Shown one piece after another: positions 40,694 to 50,459 of a stretch of 64,000 bases of DNA. The stretch's first letter is position 1, and each line of letters opens with the position of its first letter. The position numbers and the translations under genes were made by a program. The notes under the pieces are model-generated. The model was given only the letters and a program-made list of their open reading frames with translations, did no database searches and was not told where the DNA came from. The DNA comes from Psychrobacter piscatorii (GTDB lineage: Bacteria > Pseudomonadota > Gammaproteobacteria > Pseudomonadales > Moraxellaceae): assembly GCF_904846415.1 (NCBI RefSeq), contig NZ_CAJHAR010000004.1, positions 1 through 64,000 of the forward strand, given 5' to 3'.

Positions 40694-41635
40694 TTAAACG
40701 TCTAAGTGCATAAACGATTTTGCCTTCAGGCTCTGGTGAAACCCAAGCAGCAGTTTTTGCTCCACTTGGCAGACGTTATTTTCTGCTAAGTAGCGCTGAT
40801 TGAACTCAATCAATGCCGACCACGTGATACTGGCCACTTGTAGATGATCGACGATTTCTAACAGCTCTGGTCTTAATAGATGCTGATACTTCTTGGGTCG
40901 TTTGTGACACAGTGCCAGCTCTCGGTCGGCTAAGCGCTGCTTGTTGTGCTCTAGCTCACTGCCACCGATGAACAACAGCAAAAACTTGGCACCTTTATCG
41001 ATAAAGCCTTTTTCGAGCAAATGCTCATACATCACGCAGTACTTGAGCAGCTGATCTGGGTTTTTTCGACCATTAAATTTTAATTCATTGGCTACCAGCA
41101 CATTTGACTGATGGTTGTAGGCCAAATTGTCCATATACATCGCTTTTAGCTCTGTGCTGGCCTCAAACAATCCGCTGTTGCCATGTGTCGACCACGACCC
41201 ATTTGGCTCAAAGGTGATGAATTGCTGATAAAATGAGTCTAAGTAGACATCACTACATAAACTCAAAAAGATATCGAACTCTTTATTCAAATAATCTTCA
41301 GAGAAAAACGCGACTCGGCGAATAGCTTCTCTAGGATCGCAGATGCCTACCGTTTTCGGTGAATAAGTATTTAACTGCTCAGACTCATGCATTTTTGCAT
41401 TGAGCTTCTTAATGACGGCGTGTTCAACTTCTTCTAGGTTTTTTCCTGCTAGCTCTGGATCGATTGCCCATTCGATGATTTGGCGCACATATTGCTTTTT
41501 GGTGATACCAAGAATTTGCTTTGGCTCCCACGCCAAAAACTCTACCATGTTTGTGAGACCAGTCGTCCATGATATCTGGTCTTTTAAATGATTTATTGAT
41601 CCAAAAACACGGCGATATTTTTCTGCTGCTTTCAT
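40694..41635 (-). CDS. Hypothetical protein, possible PD-(D/E)XK nuclease
   Basis: A 313-residue soluble protein of unknown function. Its middle part has an order reminiscent of PD-(D/E)XK nucleases: Asp169 in 'KAMYMDNLAY', then a hydrophobic strand into ELK (Glu184, Lys186), and 14 residues further the Q-L-x-x-Y helix ('NPDQLLKYCVMYE'). The segment 'GAKFLLLFIGGSE' could be a following core strand. The N-terminal 150 residues have no motif I recognise. The gene follows smc's operon start in opposite order: it is upstream of smc on the same strand, 66 bases away, and 50 bases after the TauE-like gene. The nuclease call is inference from motif order only. Confidence 0.55.
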   Translation of the reverse strand: MKAAEKYRRVFGSINHLKDQISWTTGLTNMVEFLAWEPKQILGITKKQYVRQIIEWAIDPELAGKNLEEVEHAVIKKLNAKMHESEQLNTYSPKTVGICDPREAIRRVAFFSEDYLNKEFDIFLSLCSDVYLDSFYQQFITFEPNGSWSTHGNSGLFEASTELKAMYMDNLAYNHQSNVLVANELKFNGRKNPDQLLKYCVMYEHLLEKGFIDKGAKFLLLFIGGSELEHNKQRLADRELALCHKRPKKYQHLLRPELLEIVDHLQVASITWSALIEFNQRYLAENNVCQVEQKLLLGFHQSLKAKSFMHLDV

Positions 41636-41685
41636 ACTAAGAGTGTCTCATGGTTTACATTTTTTATAATAAAAATTTGGGGTTG

Positions 41686-42492
41686 CTACAATACGCCCAG
41701 TCCACTCAATAACAACTGCCCTCCTGCAAATATCAATAACACGCCAAATGCGCGCTTGAGCATCAGAGCAGGCAATACATGGGCAAGCTTGGCGCCCACC
41801 TTTGCCATCGCAAAGCTGACCACTGAAATACACAAAAACCCTGTGACATGGACAAACCCGATGGTGCCCTCGGGCAGATTGACCACATCTTGACCAAACC
41901 AAGCAAATCCAGCCGCACCAGCTAGAGCAATAGGAAGACCACACGCCGCTGACGTACCGACAGATTGCTTCATCGGCAGTCCTGCCCAGTTCAAAAACGG
42001 TACGGTCAAACTACCACCGCCAATACCGAAGATAGACGATGCCATACCAATGCCCGTACCTGCGCCAAACTGTACTCCAGCAGGCGGCAACGGCTTACCC
42101 ACTTGCTCTTTGTTAGAAAAGAACAGCATTTTTAGCGCAACCAATAGCGCGCCAACACCGATGATGGCTTGTAGCGCCTGACCATCAATCATATCTGCGA
42201 TACCAGCGCCGACCAAACTCCCCACCACCAAGCCGAGCGCCATCTTGCGCCATACTTCCCAGCGGACACCGCCGCGTTTATTGTGAGCCGTCAGTGAGCT
42301 GATCGACGTGATCACGATGGTCGCAAGAGACGTACCAATGGCTAAATGTGTCACCACTTCTGGCGAAAAGTCATAAGCGGTAAAAATCCAGACCAATGCG
42401 GGAACGATAATCATGCCGCCGCCCACGCCAAATAACCCTGCGCTGACACCCGCAAACGCCCCTGCAATCACAAACCACACATATAACATCAT
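41686..42492 (-). CDS. TauE/SafE family anion permease
   Basis: A 268-residue membrane protein with about eight hydrophobic segments and the family's internal duplication: 'GLFGVGGGMIIVP' (about 19-31) and 'SIFGIGGGSLTVP' (about 152-164). Members export sulfite or organosulfur anions, or serve as uptake permeases for small acids; the substrate is not visible. The start is ATG ATG. It is divergent from birA and followed by the nuclease-like gene on the same strand. Confidence 0.9.
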   Translation of the reverse strand: MMLYVWFVIAGAFAGVSAGLFGVGGGMIIVPALVWIFTAYDFSPEVVTHLAIGTSLATIVITSISSLTAHNKRGGVRWEVWRKMALGLVVGSLVGAGIADMIDGQALQAIIGVGALLVALKMLFFSNKEQVGKPLPPAGVQFGAGTGIGMASSIFGIGGGSLTVPFLNWAGLPMKQSVGTSAACGLPIALAGAAGFAWFGQDVVNLPEGTIGFVHVTGFLCISVVSFAMAKVGAKLAHVLPALMLKRAFGVLLIFAGGQLLLSGLGVL

Positions 42493-42655
42493 AGAACAAA
42501 CCTTTTATAATACTGGTCTAGTATTAATTTTATTTCATACTTACTGGTTTCTTTGTGCACTCAACTGTATTTGCCAAATCTTAACGTGACCTTTATGCTG
42601 TCTTTGACAACCGCCTAGTATATCAAAGTTTCTCTCAACCACATCGACTAAACCT

Positions 42656-43600
42656 ATGCCAACACTCACCAGTTTTTCAAGCCGTTTATCCGATCTCAAC
42701 CACCGTCACGTTGCCAGTAGCGCCTCAACCAATAGCGAGCTGATCGAAGCACTGCAAGATAGGTCGTTAGATATCGCAACCGTGCACGTTTTAACCGCAG
42801 ATACCCAAAGCGCTGGACGTGGACAACATGGGCGCTCATGGCAATCACCGCGCGGCAATGTCTATCTGTCGCTATATCACCCCGTGCATATGCCAGTTAG
42901 TGGTTTATTGTCTTTAATTATTGGCCTTGAGCTGGCAAAAATGCCTGTTATCCAAACACTGAATGAACAGCTACTAGCGCAAGGATTGATGCCAATTGGG
43001 GTGAAATGGGCAAATGACTTAGGGTTTTATCCATCTCAAGATGTTAAGCATGCGTTATTGGATAGCGGTGAGGCACATCAGCAAACACTACCCTTTCAAA
43101 AACTCGCTGGCATCTTGATAGAACCCGTAACTAAATCTGGCAAGTTGGTTGGTGTGGTACTGGGTATTGGGTTAAATGTACAAGCCGCACCAAAGCTCAC
43201 CGCTCAAACGTCTGAGGGCATGAGTTATCAAGCGATCAGCTTACAAGACATCCATGGGTTGCTACATCCAGAAGTGGCAGCTGCCACGAGCCTGCCAGAC
43301 TTACAAACACTGTATCAGCAGATGAGCAAAGCCTTGATGGCGGCGATGACCCGCTTTGAGCATTTGGGTATAGAAAAACCAACGGGTCATACGTACTATT
43401 TAGACGGATTCTTACAGCAGTTTGCTGCGATGGACGCACTAGCAGGTCTGCGATTGCGCGTTACCCAAGACTATAATAATAAAAAGCAAGTGATGACAGG
43501 GTTAGCTTGCGGCGTGGATACTCATGGGTGTTTGCAATTGCAGCAAGATAACGGTAAGATTTCTACGCTTTTTACTGGACGCATTGACGTTATTTATTAG
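42656..43600 (+). CDS. birA: Biotin-[acetyl-CoA-carboxylase] ligase, monofunctional
   Basis: BirA activates biotin to biotinyl-AMP and attaches it to carboxyl-carrier lysines. The biotin-binding GRGQHGRSW motif is at residues 54-62, followed by 'GNVYLSL' and the KWANDL block (about 114-119); the C-terminal small domain covers about 260-314. There is no N-terminal helix-turn-helix, since the catalytic domain begins within 20 residues of the start, so this enzyme should not act as the biotin repressor. At 314 residues it has insertions (about 125-140 and 185-215) relative to minimal ligases. It is followed by coaX at 58 bases. Confidence 0.95.
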   Translation: MPTLTSFSSRLSDLNHRHVASSASTNSELIEALQDRSLDIATVHVLTADTQSAGRGQHGRSWQSPRGNVYLSLYHPVHMPVSGLLSLIIGLELAKMPVIQTLNEQLLAQGLMPIGVKWANDLGFYPSQDVKHALLDSGEAHQQTLPFQKLAGILIEPVTKSGKLVGVVLGIGLNVQAAPKLTAQTSEGMSYQAISLQDIHGLLHPEVAAATSLPDLQTLYQQMSKALMAAMTRFEHLGIEKPTGHTYYLDGFLQQFAAMDALAGLRLRVTQDYNNKKQVMTGLACGVDTHGCLQLQQDNGKISTLFTGRIDVIY

Positions 43601-43658
43601 GCTTAACCACCAAACTGACGAGCACTATTATTAACGAGCGCTATATAAAGGGATTTTT

Positions 43659-44387
43659 ATGCTCTGGCTTGATCTTGGCAATACCCGCCTAAAATACTGG
43701 CTGACCGACGATATCGGGCAGATAGTCTCACATGATGCCAAGCAGCATCTACAAGCACCCGCTGAATTACTCATGGGTCTGACTGACCGCTTTGAGCGTT
43801 ATGCGCCCGATTTTATTGGTATCTCGTCGGTACTGGGCGATACGCTGAATACCCAAGTATCAGAGACGCTCAGTCGTCTGAACATTCCATTTGAGTTTGT
43901 CCATGTTGATGCTGCGCACCCACTGATGAAAAGTGCTTACAATGACCAGCAGCTCGGCTGTGATCGCTGGCTACAGATGCTAGGAGCCGTCGATAAGAAA
44001 AAGCGCCAATGCGTGATCGGCTGCGGTACGGCGGTGACGATTGATTTGATTGATCACGCTGAGCATTTGGGTGGTTATATTTTCCCCAGTATTTACCTAC
44101 AACGCGAGTCTCTGTTTTCTGGAACCAAGCAAATCACCATCTCTAACGGCACGTTTGATAGTGTCAGCCAAGGCATGACTACCCAAGACGCGGTGCACCG
44201 CGGTATCTTGCTCTCTATCGTTGGTGCGGTCAATGAGATTAGCCGTCGTCACCCAAACTTTGAAGTTATCATGACGGGTGGCGATGCAGCCACTATCTCG
44301 CAGCATGTCAACCGCCCCGTACGCTTACGTGATGATTTATTATTAAATGGTCTGGCACGGTATTTTGATTATCGTAATAAATCATAG
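43659..44387 (+). CDS. coaX: Type III pantothenate kinase
   Basis: CoaX phosphorylates pantothenate in the first step of CoA synthesis. The N-terminal phosphate loop is LDLGNTRLKYW (about 3-13), then 'GISSVLG', 'GCDRWLQMLGA' (about 99-109), and the 'IGCGTAVTIDLI' loop (about 120-131). 242 residues is the usual size. The pairing with birA is common in this order. AAAGGGA precedes the ATG. Ends at a strong terminator. Confidence 0.96.
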   Translation: MLWLDLGNTRLKYWLTDDIGQIVSHDAKQHLQAPAELLMGLTDRFERYAPDFIGISSVLGDTLNTQVSETLSRLNIPFEFVHVDAAHPLMKSAYNDQQLGCDRWLQMLGAVDKKKRQCVIGCGTAVTIDLIDHAEHLGGYIFPSIYLQRESLFSGTKQITISNGTFDSVSQGMTTQDAVHRGILLSIVGAVNEISRRHPNFEVIMTGGDAATISQHVNRPVRLRDDLLLNGLARYFDYRNKS

Positions 44388-44404
44388 ATAAGCCAATATC
44401 ACAT

Positions 44405-44440
44405 AAAAAAAGCAGCACGTTTAAAGCGTGCTGCTTTTTT
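44405..44440 (+). terminator. Terminator after coaX
   Basis: AGCAGCACG-TTTAAA-GCGTGCTGCT stem with A-rich left and T6 right flanks. It can also terminate the convergent TonB-like gene. Confidence 0.92.
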
Positions 44441-44487
44441 GGTTTAAGCATACTGTAAATTATTTCTTGTCAATTTAAATATAATGA

Positions 44488-45000
44488 CTATGGTGCTGCA
44501 AATGCAATCGGTAATGTAACATTCCCTTTCACTGCCCGCCCTTTTATCAAAAAAGGCTTGAAACTAGCCCTTTTAATTTCTCTAGTAAAAGCAGCGTCTA
44601 CCTGTTTTATACCACTACTCTTAATCACGGTTATGTTTTTGATACTACCTTGCTTATCAACTTGTAATAAAAAAGCCATTTCTAGATCTGTTTTATCACA
44701 AGGTTTGACAACGTTCCCATCTTGGTCATATGAACAACGAATCAGATATCGATTGAGATAAGCTGGTATATTTTCAAATCTTGGCGATCTCAGCCAGCTA
44801 GCATCTCGAGTAGAAAGTTGAATAACTGGTTCAGGATTAGACAAATCAATCAACTCAGCCTGTGCTGGCGTCATACCAATCGTTATCGTAGAAAATGCGA
44901 ATAAAGTAACCAACATGCTATAAACACCGATAGAATTTATATTGGTTAGAAAGTAGAAAACGGTGTGAAGTGCTGGCTTGGTATGTAATTTATAGGTCAT
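44488..45000 (-). CDS. TonB C-terminal domain protein
   Basis: A 170-residue protein with a hydrophobic N-terminal segment and a TonB-type C-terminal domain (about 95-168: 'LEMAFLLQVDKQGSIKNITVIKSSGIKQVDAAFTREI'). It lacks the Pro-rich linker and ExbB/ExbD neighbours of true TonB, so it is more likely an isolated periplasmic TonB-like domain protein. From the first ATG the hydrophobic segments are at about 14-24 and 29-48; starting at the internal ATG (44916) would give a clean signal peptide ending TPAQA. Neither start has a good ribosome site. A Cys pair (near 90 and 102) may be disulfide-bonded. Confidence 0.78.
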   Translation of the reverse strand: MTYKLHTKPALHTVFYFLTNINSIGVYSMLVTLFAFSTITIGMTPAQAELIDLSNPEPVIQLSTRDASWLRSPRFENIPAYLNRYLIRCSYDQDGNVVKPCDKTDLEMAFLLQVDKQGSIKNITVIKSSGIKQVDAAFTREIKRASFKPFLIKGRAVKGNVTLPIAFAAP

Positions 45001-45125
45001 GGTATAAGTATTTTATCCAAATCATCAAAAAATGCTACGCTATGAGAAACATAACGTAGCACGTTTTTAGATCTTAAAACAAAAAACGTTCGAATAAAAG
45101 TTAGGCTATCAACAACCAGTAGTAT

Positions 45126-46313
45126 CTATTTGGTCTCGTTAAACAGCTCACGACCGACGAGCATACGGCGAATCTCACTGGTGCCTGCGCCGATCTCATA
45201 TAGCTTGGCATCGCGCCAGTAGCGACCAAGCGGATACTCGTTGGTATACCCATTACCGCCAAATATCTGAATGCCCTCACCCGCCATCCATGTGGCTTTT
45301 TCGGCGCACCACAGAATCACACTGGCACAGTCTTTACGCACTTCTCGGCTGTGTCCTGCGCCGCGCGCGTCTAGCATATCGAGGTTTTTACCCACAGTGT
45401 ATAAGAAGCTACGACCTGCTTGCAGTATGGTATACATGTCAGCCACTTTGCCTTGGATAAGCTGAAACTCGCCAATTGCTTGACCAAACTGCTTACGGTC
45501 ATGGATATAAGGGACGACATTGTCCATCACCGCCTGCATGATACCGATAGGCCCTGCCGCCAATACGGCACGCTCATAATCTAGCCCGCTCATGAGTACT
45601 TTCACGCCTTCATTGAGACCGCCCAAGATATTGTCGCTTGGTACTGTCACATTGTTAAAAGTCATCTCACCCGTATGGCTACCACGCATGCCAAGCTTGT
45701 CTAGCTTTTGCGCTGTACCAAAACCTTCCATGCCTTTTTCAACGATAAAGGCGGTCATACCTTTGGCACCCATTTCAGGATTGGTCTTGGCATAGACCAC
45801 CATCACATCGGCATCGGGACCGTTGGTAATCCACATTTTGCTGCCATTCAGCACGTAGCTGCCGTCTTTTTCTTCGGCTTTGAGCTTCATACTAACGACA
45901 TCTGAACCAGCACCAGTCTCGCTCATTGCCAATGCACCGATGAACTCGCCGCTGATGAGTTTTGGCAAATACTTTTGTTTTTGTGCCTCTGAGCCGTTAC
46001 GTTTTATTTGGTTGATACATAGATTAGAGTGCGCACCATAGCTAAGCGCTACCGATGCCGACGCACGGCTTATTTCTTCCATTGCAACCATATGAGCGAC
46101 ATAGCCCATGTTGGAGCCGCCGTACTCTTCAGGAACGGTGATGCCATGTAGACCGAGGTCGCCCATCTTTTGCCACAGATCCATAGGGAACTCGTCGCTA
46201 CTATCAATCTCGCTTGCACGTGGGGCGATTTCATTTGCCGCAAATTGCTGTACGACATCACGTAGCGCGTCAATATCTTCGCCAAGCTGAAAATTCAATC
46301 CAGGTAAACTCAT
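45126..46313 (-). CDS. liuA: Isovaleryl-CoA dehydrogenase
   Basis: An acyl-CoA dehydrogenase (FAD) oxidising isovaleryl-CoA to 3-methylcrotonyl-CoA in leucine breakdown. Family blocks: '[17 protein letters not shown]', '[15 protein letters not shown]', and '[19 protein letters not shown]'. The catalytic Glu is placed as in isovaleryl-CoA dehydrogenases, in LDYERAVLA (about 247). The start ATG at 46313 is preferred: AAGGA is six bases before it but abuts the ATG at 46319. Last gene of the leucine operon, 42 bases after the HMG-CoA lyase gene. Confidence 0.94.
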   Translation of the reverse strand: MSLPGLNFQLGEDIDALRDVVQQFAANEIAPRASEIDSSDEFPMDLWQKMGDLGLHGITVPEEYGGSNMGYVAHMVAMEEISRASASVALSYGAHSNLCINQIKRNGSEAQKQKYLPKLISGEFIGALAMSETGAGSDVVSMKLKAEEKDGSYVLNGSKMWITNGPDADVMVVYAKTNPEMGAKGMTAFIVEKGMEGFGTAQKLDKLGMRGSHTGEMTFNNVTVPSDNILGGLNEGVKVLMSGLDYERAVLAAGPIGIMQAVMDNVVPYIHDRKQFGQAIGEFQLIQGKVADMYTILQAGRSFLYTVGKNLDMLDARGAGHSREVRKDCASVILWCAEKATWMAGEGIQIFGGNGYTNEYPLGRYWRDAKLYEIGAGTSEIRRMLVGRELFNETK

Positions 46314-46355
46314 AACCATTCCTTGTTTTTAGTATTTAATTTTTACGATAATTTT

Positions 46356-47276
46356 TTAAGACTGACGCTTATTGATTAAGGCACGTGCCACATTTGAGCC
46401 ATTTGGACGTTTTAAAAACGCACTAATACGTTCGCCTGCTACAACCAACTTATCCAAGTCGATACCCGTGCTGATACCCATACCATGCAACATATACACC
46501 ACATCTTCGGTTGCGACATTACCCGTTGCGCCTTTGGCATACGGACAACCACCAAGGCCCGCCACCGAGGTATCAAATTCGCTGACACCCATTTGTAATG
46601 CCGCTAAGGTATTGCTGAGTGCTTGACCATAAGTGTCATGAAAATGACCTGATAGCATCGTGATATCAGCGTATTCAAGCGCTGCTTGTAGGGCGCGCTG
46701 TACTTTGAGCGGTGTACCTACACCAATTGTATCAGCAATACCAATCTGCTCTGAGCCAATCTCAATCAACCGTTTAGTGACATAAGCGACTTGGCTGGGG
46801 TCAATCTCGCCTTCATAAGGACAGCCAACGGTACAAGAGATAACGCCGCGTACCTTGATACCTTGCGCTTTTGCTGCCGCAGCCACTGGTGCAAACCGCT
46901 CAATACTCTCATCGATACTGCAGTTGATATTTTTTTGGCTAAAAGTTTCGCTGGCTGAGCCAAAAATGACGATCTCATCAGGACAGTGCAAAATAGCATT
47001 TTCAAAGCCGCGCATATTGGGTACCAGTACCGAGTAGCAAACGTCCGTCTGCCGCTTTGGTGCAAGCGAATCCAGTAAGGCGCTGTTATCACCCATTTGT
47101 GGCACCCACTTTGGCGAGACAAAGCTTGTCGCCTCCAGTTTTTTAATCCCTGCATCAATCAAATCGTTGATTAAGGCTTGCTTGACCTCAGTCGGTACTG
47201 TCATGGATTCGTTTTGTAGCCCATCACGCGGACTGACATCAACGATGGTGACATGGCTTGGATACGAGTGGCTCAT
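46356..47276 (-). CDS. liuE: Hydroxymethylglutaryl-CoA lyase
   Basis: Cleaves 3-hydroxy-3-methylglutaryl-CoA to acetoacetate and acetyl-CoA, the last step of leucine degradation. TIM-barrel features: 'VDVSPRDGLQNE' (about 13-24) with metal/substrate ligands, 'SFVSPKWVPQMGD', 'GHFHDTYGQALSN' and the Cys signature 'AGLGGCPYAKGATGN' (about 260-275). The 306-residue length is typical. AAAGGA precedes the ATG. It begins 15 bases after the liuD stop. Confidence 0.96.
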   Translation of the reverse strand: MSHSYPSHVTIVDVSPRDGLQNESMTVPTEVKQALINDLIDAGIKKLEATSFVSPKWVPQMGDNSALLDSLAPKRQTDVCYSVLVPNMRGFENAILHCPDEIVIFGSASETFSQKNINCSIDESIERFAPVAAAAKAQGIKVRGVISCTVGCPYEGEIDPSQVAYVTKRLIEIGSEQIGIADTIGVGTPLKVQRALQAALEYADITMLSGHFHDTYGQALSNTLAALQMGVSEFDTSVAGLGGCPYAKGATGNVATEDVVYMLHGMGISTGIDLDKLVVAGERISAFLKRPNGSNVARALINKRQS

Positions 47277-47291
47277 GCTTATTGTCCTTTT

Positions 47292-49397
47292 CTATTTGCT
47301 TTCACTATTGATGCGCAATAGCTCATCACCATCAGCGACCAAATCACCTGCTGCAAATAATAACTCTGCTACCACGCCATCTGTTGGCGCGGTAATGGTA
47401 TGTTCGATTTTCATGGCTTCGATGACGGCAAGTGGCTCGCCTTTTTTGACCGTGTCACCTACTGCGACTTTAAAGGCAACAACTTGCCCTGGCATCGGTG
47501 ATTTTAAGCTACCAACCGCTGCTGTGTCTTCGCCCACATGTGCCATGATGTCAATTAAGGTAATCTCATCGCGTCCGCTATCTGTAAACACATAGACCGT
47601 CTCATTATTGACCCAGCTTTGGGCACTGATACGTGCACCCTCTAACCATAAGGTATGATTGTGCGCATCACTGCTGTCATAACTGACTTGTCCTTCATAA
47701 ACCGTTTCGGTCTGAGCAGCGACATTGATATTGCTATCATCCTGCGTATTCGCGATTTCTTTGCCAATGACAAGCACAAAGCTACTGAGATTATCGCCGC
47801 CTTTTTTGCCATCAGCACAACTCGCATTGTGCCAATTGCTGATACGAGCAATATATGACTGCTCATCATAAACCAAGCTAAATGAACGAGTATAATCACT
47901 ATAAGCACGGAAACCTGTCGGCTTACTAAAGGGGTCGTTGTCTGTCTTTTGTGATACGGCTTCGCTCGCAAGCTGCTGCGTAATAGCTGTCACCACAAGC
48001 GTTGATAATCCAAGCGGATGCTGATCAAAAAGTTTATCCTGCTCGCGCTCTATCAATGCCGTATCAAGATTGGCGTTGCTAAATGAATCGGTATTTAAAA
48101 TATAACGCAAAAATGCTACGTTATTTGGAAGACCGACGATACGCGTCTGCGCCAATGCCCGATCAAGTCTTGCTAATGCTTGTTCACGCGTGGGCGCATG
48201 CACGATAAGCTTAGCAACCATAGAGTCGTAGAAAGGGCTGATGACATCACCCGCGCGAACCCCATCATCGATACGTACATCAGCGATGTTAAAGGTGCTG
48301 TGCTCAGGCTTTTGATAGGTAAACAAAGTCCCTGTCGCTGGCAAGAAGTTATTGTCAGGGTTTTCAGCGCAGATACGCGCCTCAATTGCATGACCGTTGA
48401 TAGCCAGATCGTCTTGCGATTTTGGCAATGGCTGACCCGCAGCGACCAATAGCTGCCACTCGACCAAATCCACACCAGTAATGGCTTCACTGACCGGATG
48501 TTCAACTTGCAAGCGCGTATTCATTTCCATGAAATAGAAATTCATCGTGCCTTCGCGCTGCTCAACGATGAATTCAACCGTACCTGCCCCAACGTAATCA
48601 ACCGCACGCGCCGCTTCGATGGCGGCTGTGCCCATTGCTTCACGCATTGAGGTATCTACGCCCGGTGCTGGCGCTTCTTCTAATACTTTTTGATGGCGAC
48701 GCTGTACTGAGCAATCCCGCTCAAATAGATGCACATAGTTGCCATGCGTATCACCAAATACTTGGATTTCAATATGACGTGGTTTTAGCGCATATTTTTC
48801 GACCAATACTTGATCATTGCCAAAGCTGGTAATTGCTTCACGGCGACACGAGTCTAATAGATCGACAAAATCACTGCTTTGCTCAACGATACGCATGCCT
48901 TTACCGCCGCCGCCTGCACTCGCTTTGATCAATACTGGATAACCAATAGCATCTGCTTGCTGCTGCAAAAACTGTGCATCTTGATTGTCACCATGATAGC
49001 CCGGTATCAGCGGCACGCCAGCAGACTCCATCAAGCGCTTGGACTCAGATTTGCCGCCCATGGCGCGAATCGCCTCAGCAGAGGGTCCTATAAAGACCAA
49101 ACCAGCATCTTGGCAGGCCTGTGCAAAATCGGCGTTTTCACTTAAAAACCCATAGCCTGGATGGATGGCCTCAGCACCTGTTTGCTTAGCGATGGCAATA
49201 ATGGCATCACCTTTGAGATAGCTGTCTTTTGGCGCTGAACCGCCCAAATAAACTGCCTCATCACAGACAGCCACGTGCTTGGCGCTACGATCAGCATCAG
49301 AATAAACAGCGACGGTACTGACGCCAAGACGCTTAGCAGTCGCGGCCACTCGGCAAGCAATTTCACCACGGTTGGCAATTAGAATTTTAGAAAACAT
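47292..49397 (-). CDS. liuD: 3-Methylcrotonyl-CoA carboxylase, biotin-containing alpha subunit
   Basis: The biotin carboxylase and carrier subunit. N-terminal biotin carboxylase domain (about 1-450: 'KILIANRGEIACRV', 'SAGGGGKGMRIV', 'QRRHQKVLEEAPAP', 'FYFMEMNTRLQVEHPVSE'), then a middle BT-like domain, then the biotinyl domain with the acceptor lysine in EAMKIEH (Lys663). 701 residues fits MCC alpha. Together with LiuB it converts 3-methylcrotonyl-CoA to 3-methylglutaconyl-CoA. The birA gene in the window would biotinylate it. Confidence 0.96.
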   Translation of the reverse strand: MFSKILIANRGEIACRVAATAKRLGVSTVAVYSDADRSAKHVAVCDEAVYLGGSAPKDSYLKGDAIIAIAKQTGAEAIHPGYGFLSENADFAQACQDAGLVFIGPSAEAIRAMGGKSESKRLMESAGVPLIPGYHGDNQDAQFLQQQADAIGYPVLIKASAGGGGKGMRIVEQSSDFVDLLDSCRREAITSFGNDQVLVEKYALKPRHIEIQVFGDTHGNYVHLFERDCSVQRRHQKVLEEAPAPGVDTSMREAMGTAAIEAARAVDYVGAGTVEFIVEQREGTMNFYFMEMNTRLQVEHPVSEAITGVDLVEWQLLVAAGQPLPKSQDDLAINGHAIEARICAENPDNNFLPATGTLFTYQKPEHSTFNIADVRIDDGVRAGDVISPFYDSMVAKLIVHAPTREQALARLDRALAQTRIVGLPNNVAFLRYILNTDSFSNANLDTALIEREQDKLFDQHPLGLSTLVVTAITQQLASEAVSQKTDNDPFSKPTGFRAYSDYTRSFSLVYDEQSYIARISNWHNASCADGKKGGDNLSSFVLVIGKEIANTQDDSNINVAAQTETVYEGQVSYDSSDAHNHTLWLEGARISAQSWVNNETVYVFTDSGRDEITLIDIMAHVGEDTAAVGSLKSPMPGQVVAFKVAVGDTVKKGEPLAVIEAMKIEHTITAPTDGVVAELLFAAGDLVADGDELLRINSESK

Positions 49398-49467
49398 AAC
49401 TATCCCTGTATCTTGTCGTTGTTATTTGACGTCTTGTCTATTTGTCCGTTTATCTATTCGTCTATCG

Positions 49468-50286
49468 TTAGTCTGCTGTCAACCAATCCGGCTTACGCTT
49501 TTGTAAAAAGGCTTGCACGCCCTCGCGGCCTTGTGTTGATGAGCGAATATCAGCAATTCCTTTGACCGTGTCGGCAATCAACTCATCAGTAATGGGCGCA
49601 CCGGCGATATCATGCAATAAGTGCTTGCAGGTCTTGACGGCATCGGGACTGTTTTTAACCATTTTGGCACAAAGTGTCGCGACCTCATCATCTAACCATT
49701 CTTCGCTGACGCGCTCATGGATAAAGCCAAGCTGACGTGCTTTTTTGGCATCAAACACTTCTGCACTTAAGAAATAACGCTGCGCAGCTCTAGCGCCCAT
49801 CGCTCGGATGACATAAGGACTGATGGTCGCAGGCGCCAATCCCAAACGCACTTCGCTAAGGCAAAAGTTGGCAATCTTCACGGCGATGGCCACATCACAA
49901 ACGGCAACTAGCCCCATGCCACCAGCATAGACATCGCCTTGTATCGCTGCGATCGTCGGCTTGGGACACTCATAAATTGTTTTGAGCATTTGCGCCAATT
50001 TATCCGCATCCGCTAAATTCTCTTCATAGCTATAGTCCGCCATCGCGCGCATCCAATTAAGATCAGCGCCCGCACAAAATGCCTTACCAGCAGCGGCTAA
50101 TACAATGACACGTACGTCATCGTCAGCACCAAGCACAGTGAAAGCCTCTGTCAGCTCGGCAATCATTTCATCATTAAAGGCATTACGTATCTCAGGACGG
50201 TTCAATGTCACCGTCGCCACGTGTTGTTCAACGCTGACCAGCAGGCTTTTATAATTATTAATATTTTTCGATTTCGCTTCTTTCAT
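49468..50286 (-). CDS. liuC: Methylglutaconyl-CoA hydratase
   Basis: A 272-residue enoyl-CoA hydratase/isomerase (crotonase) family protein. Crotonase features: 'VTLNRPEIRNAFNDEMI', oxyanion segments 'GKAFCAGADLNWM' and 'GDVYAGGMGLVAVCDVAIA', then 'FCLSEVRLGLAPATISPYV'. Between the MCC subunit genes, it should hydrate 3-methylglutaconyl-CoA to HMG-CoA. The start ATG at 50286 has GAG six bases upstream; the ATG at 50310 has no ribosome site. Confidence 0.93.
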   Translation of the reverse strand: MKEAKSKNINNYKSLLVSVEQHVATVTLNRPEIRNAFNDEMIAELTEAFTVLGADDDVRVIVLAAAGKAFCAGADLNWMRAMADYSYEENLADADKLAQMLKTIYECPKPTIAAIQGDVYAGGMGLVAVCDVAIAVKIANFCLSEVRLGLAPATISPYVIRAMGARAAQRYFLSAEVFDAKKARQLGFIHERVSEEWLDDEVATLCAKMVKNSPDAVKTCKHLLHDIAGAPITDELIADTVKGIADIRSSTQGREGVQAFLQKRKPDWLTAD

Positions 50287-50459
50287 AACTTTCTCTATAT
50301 TCCTATTCATATATGCGTATGTAAATATTTAGCCCAACGTTTGGGTCATCCATCATAATGCCCATATAAGAAAGTAAGATGTCAAAACCCGATGTCGCGG
50401 TAGAATTGTATTTTTAAAAGGTGTCGCACCACTCTCTCATTACGAGCAGACCTTAACGC

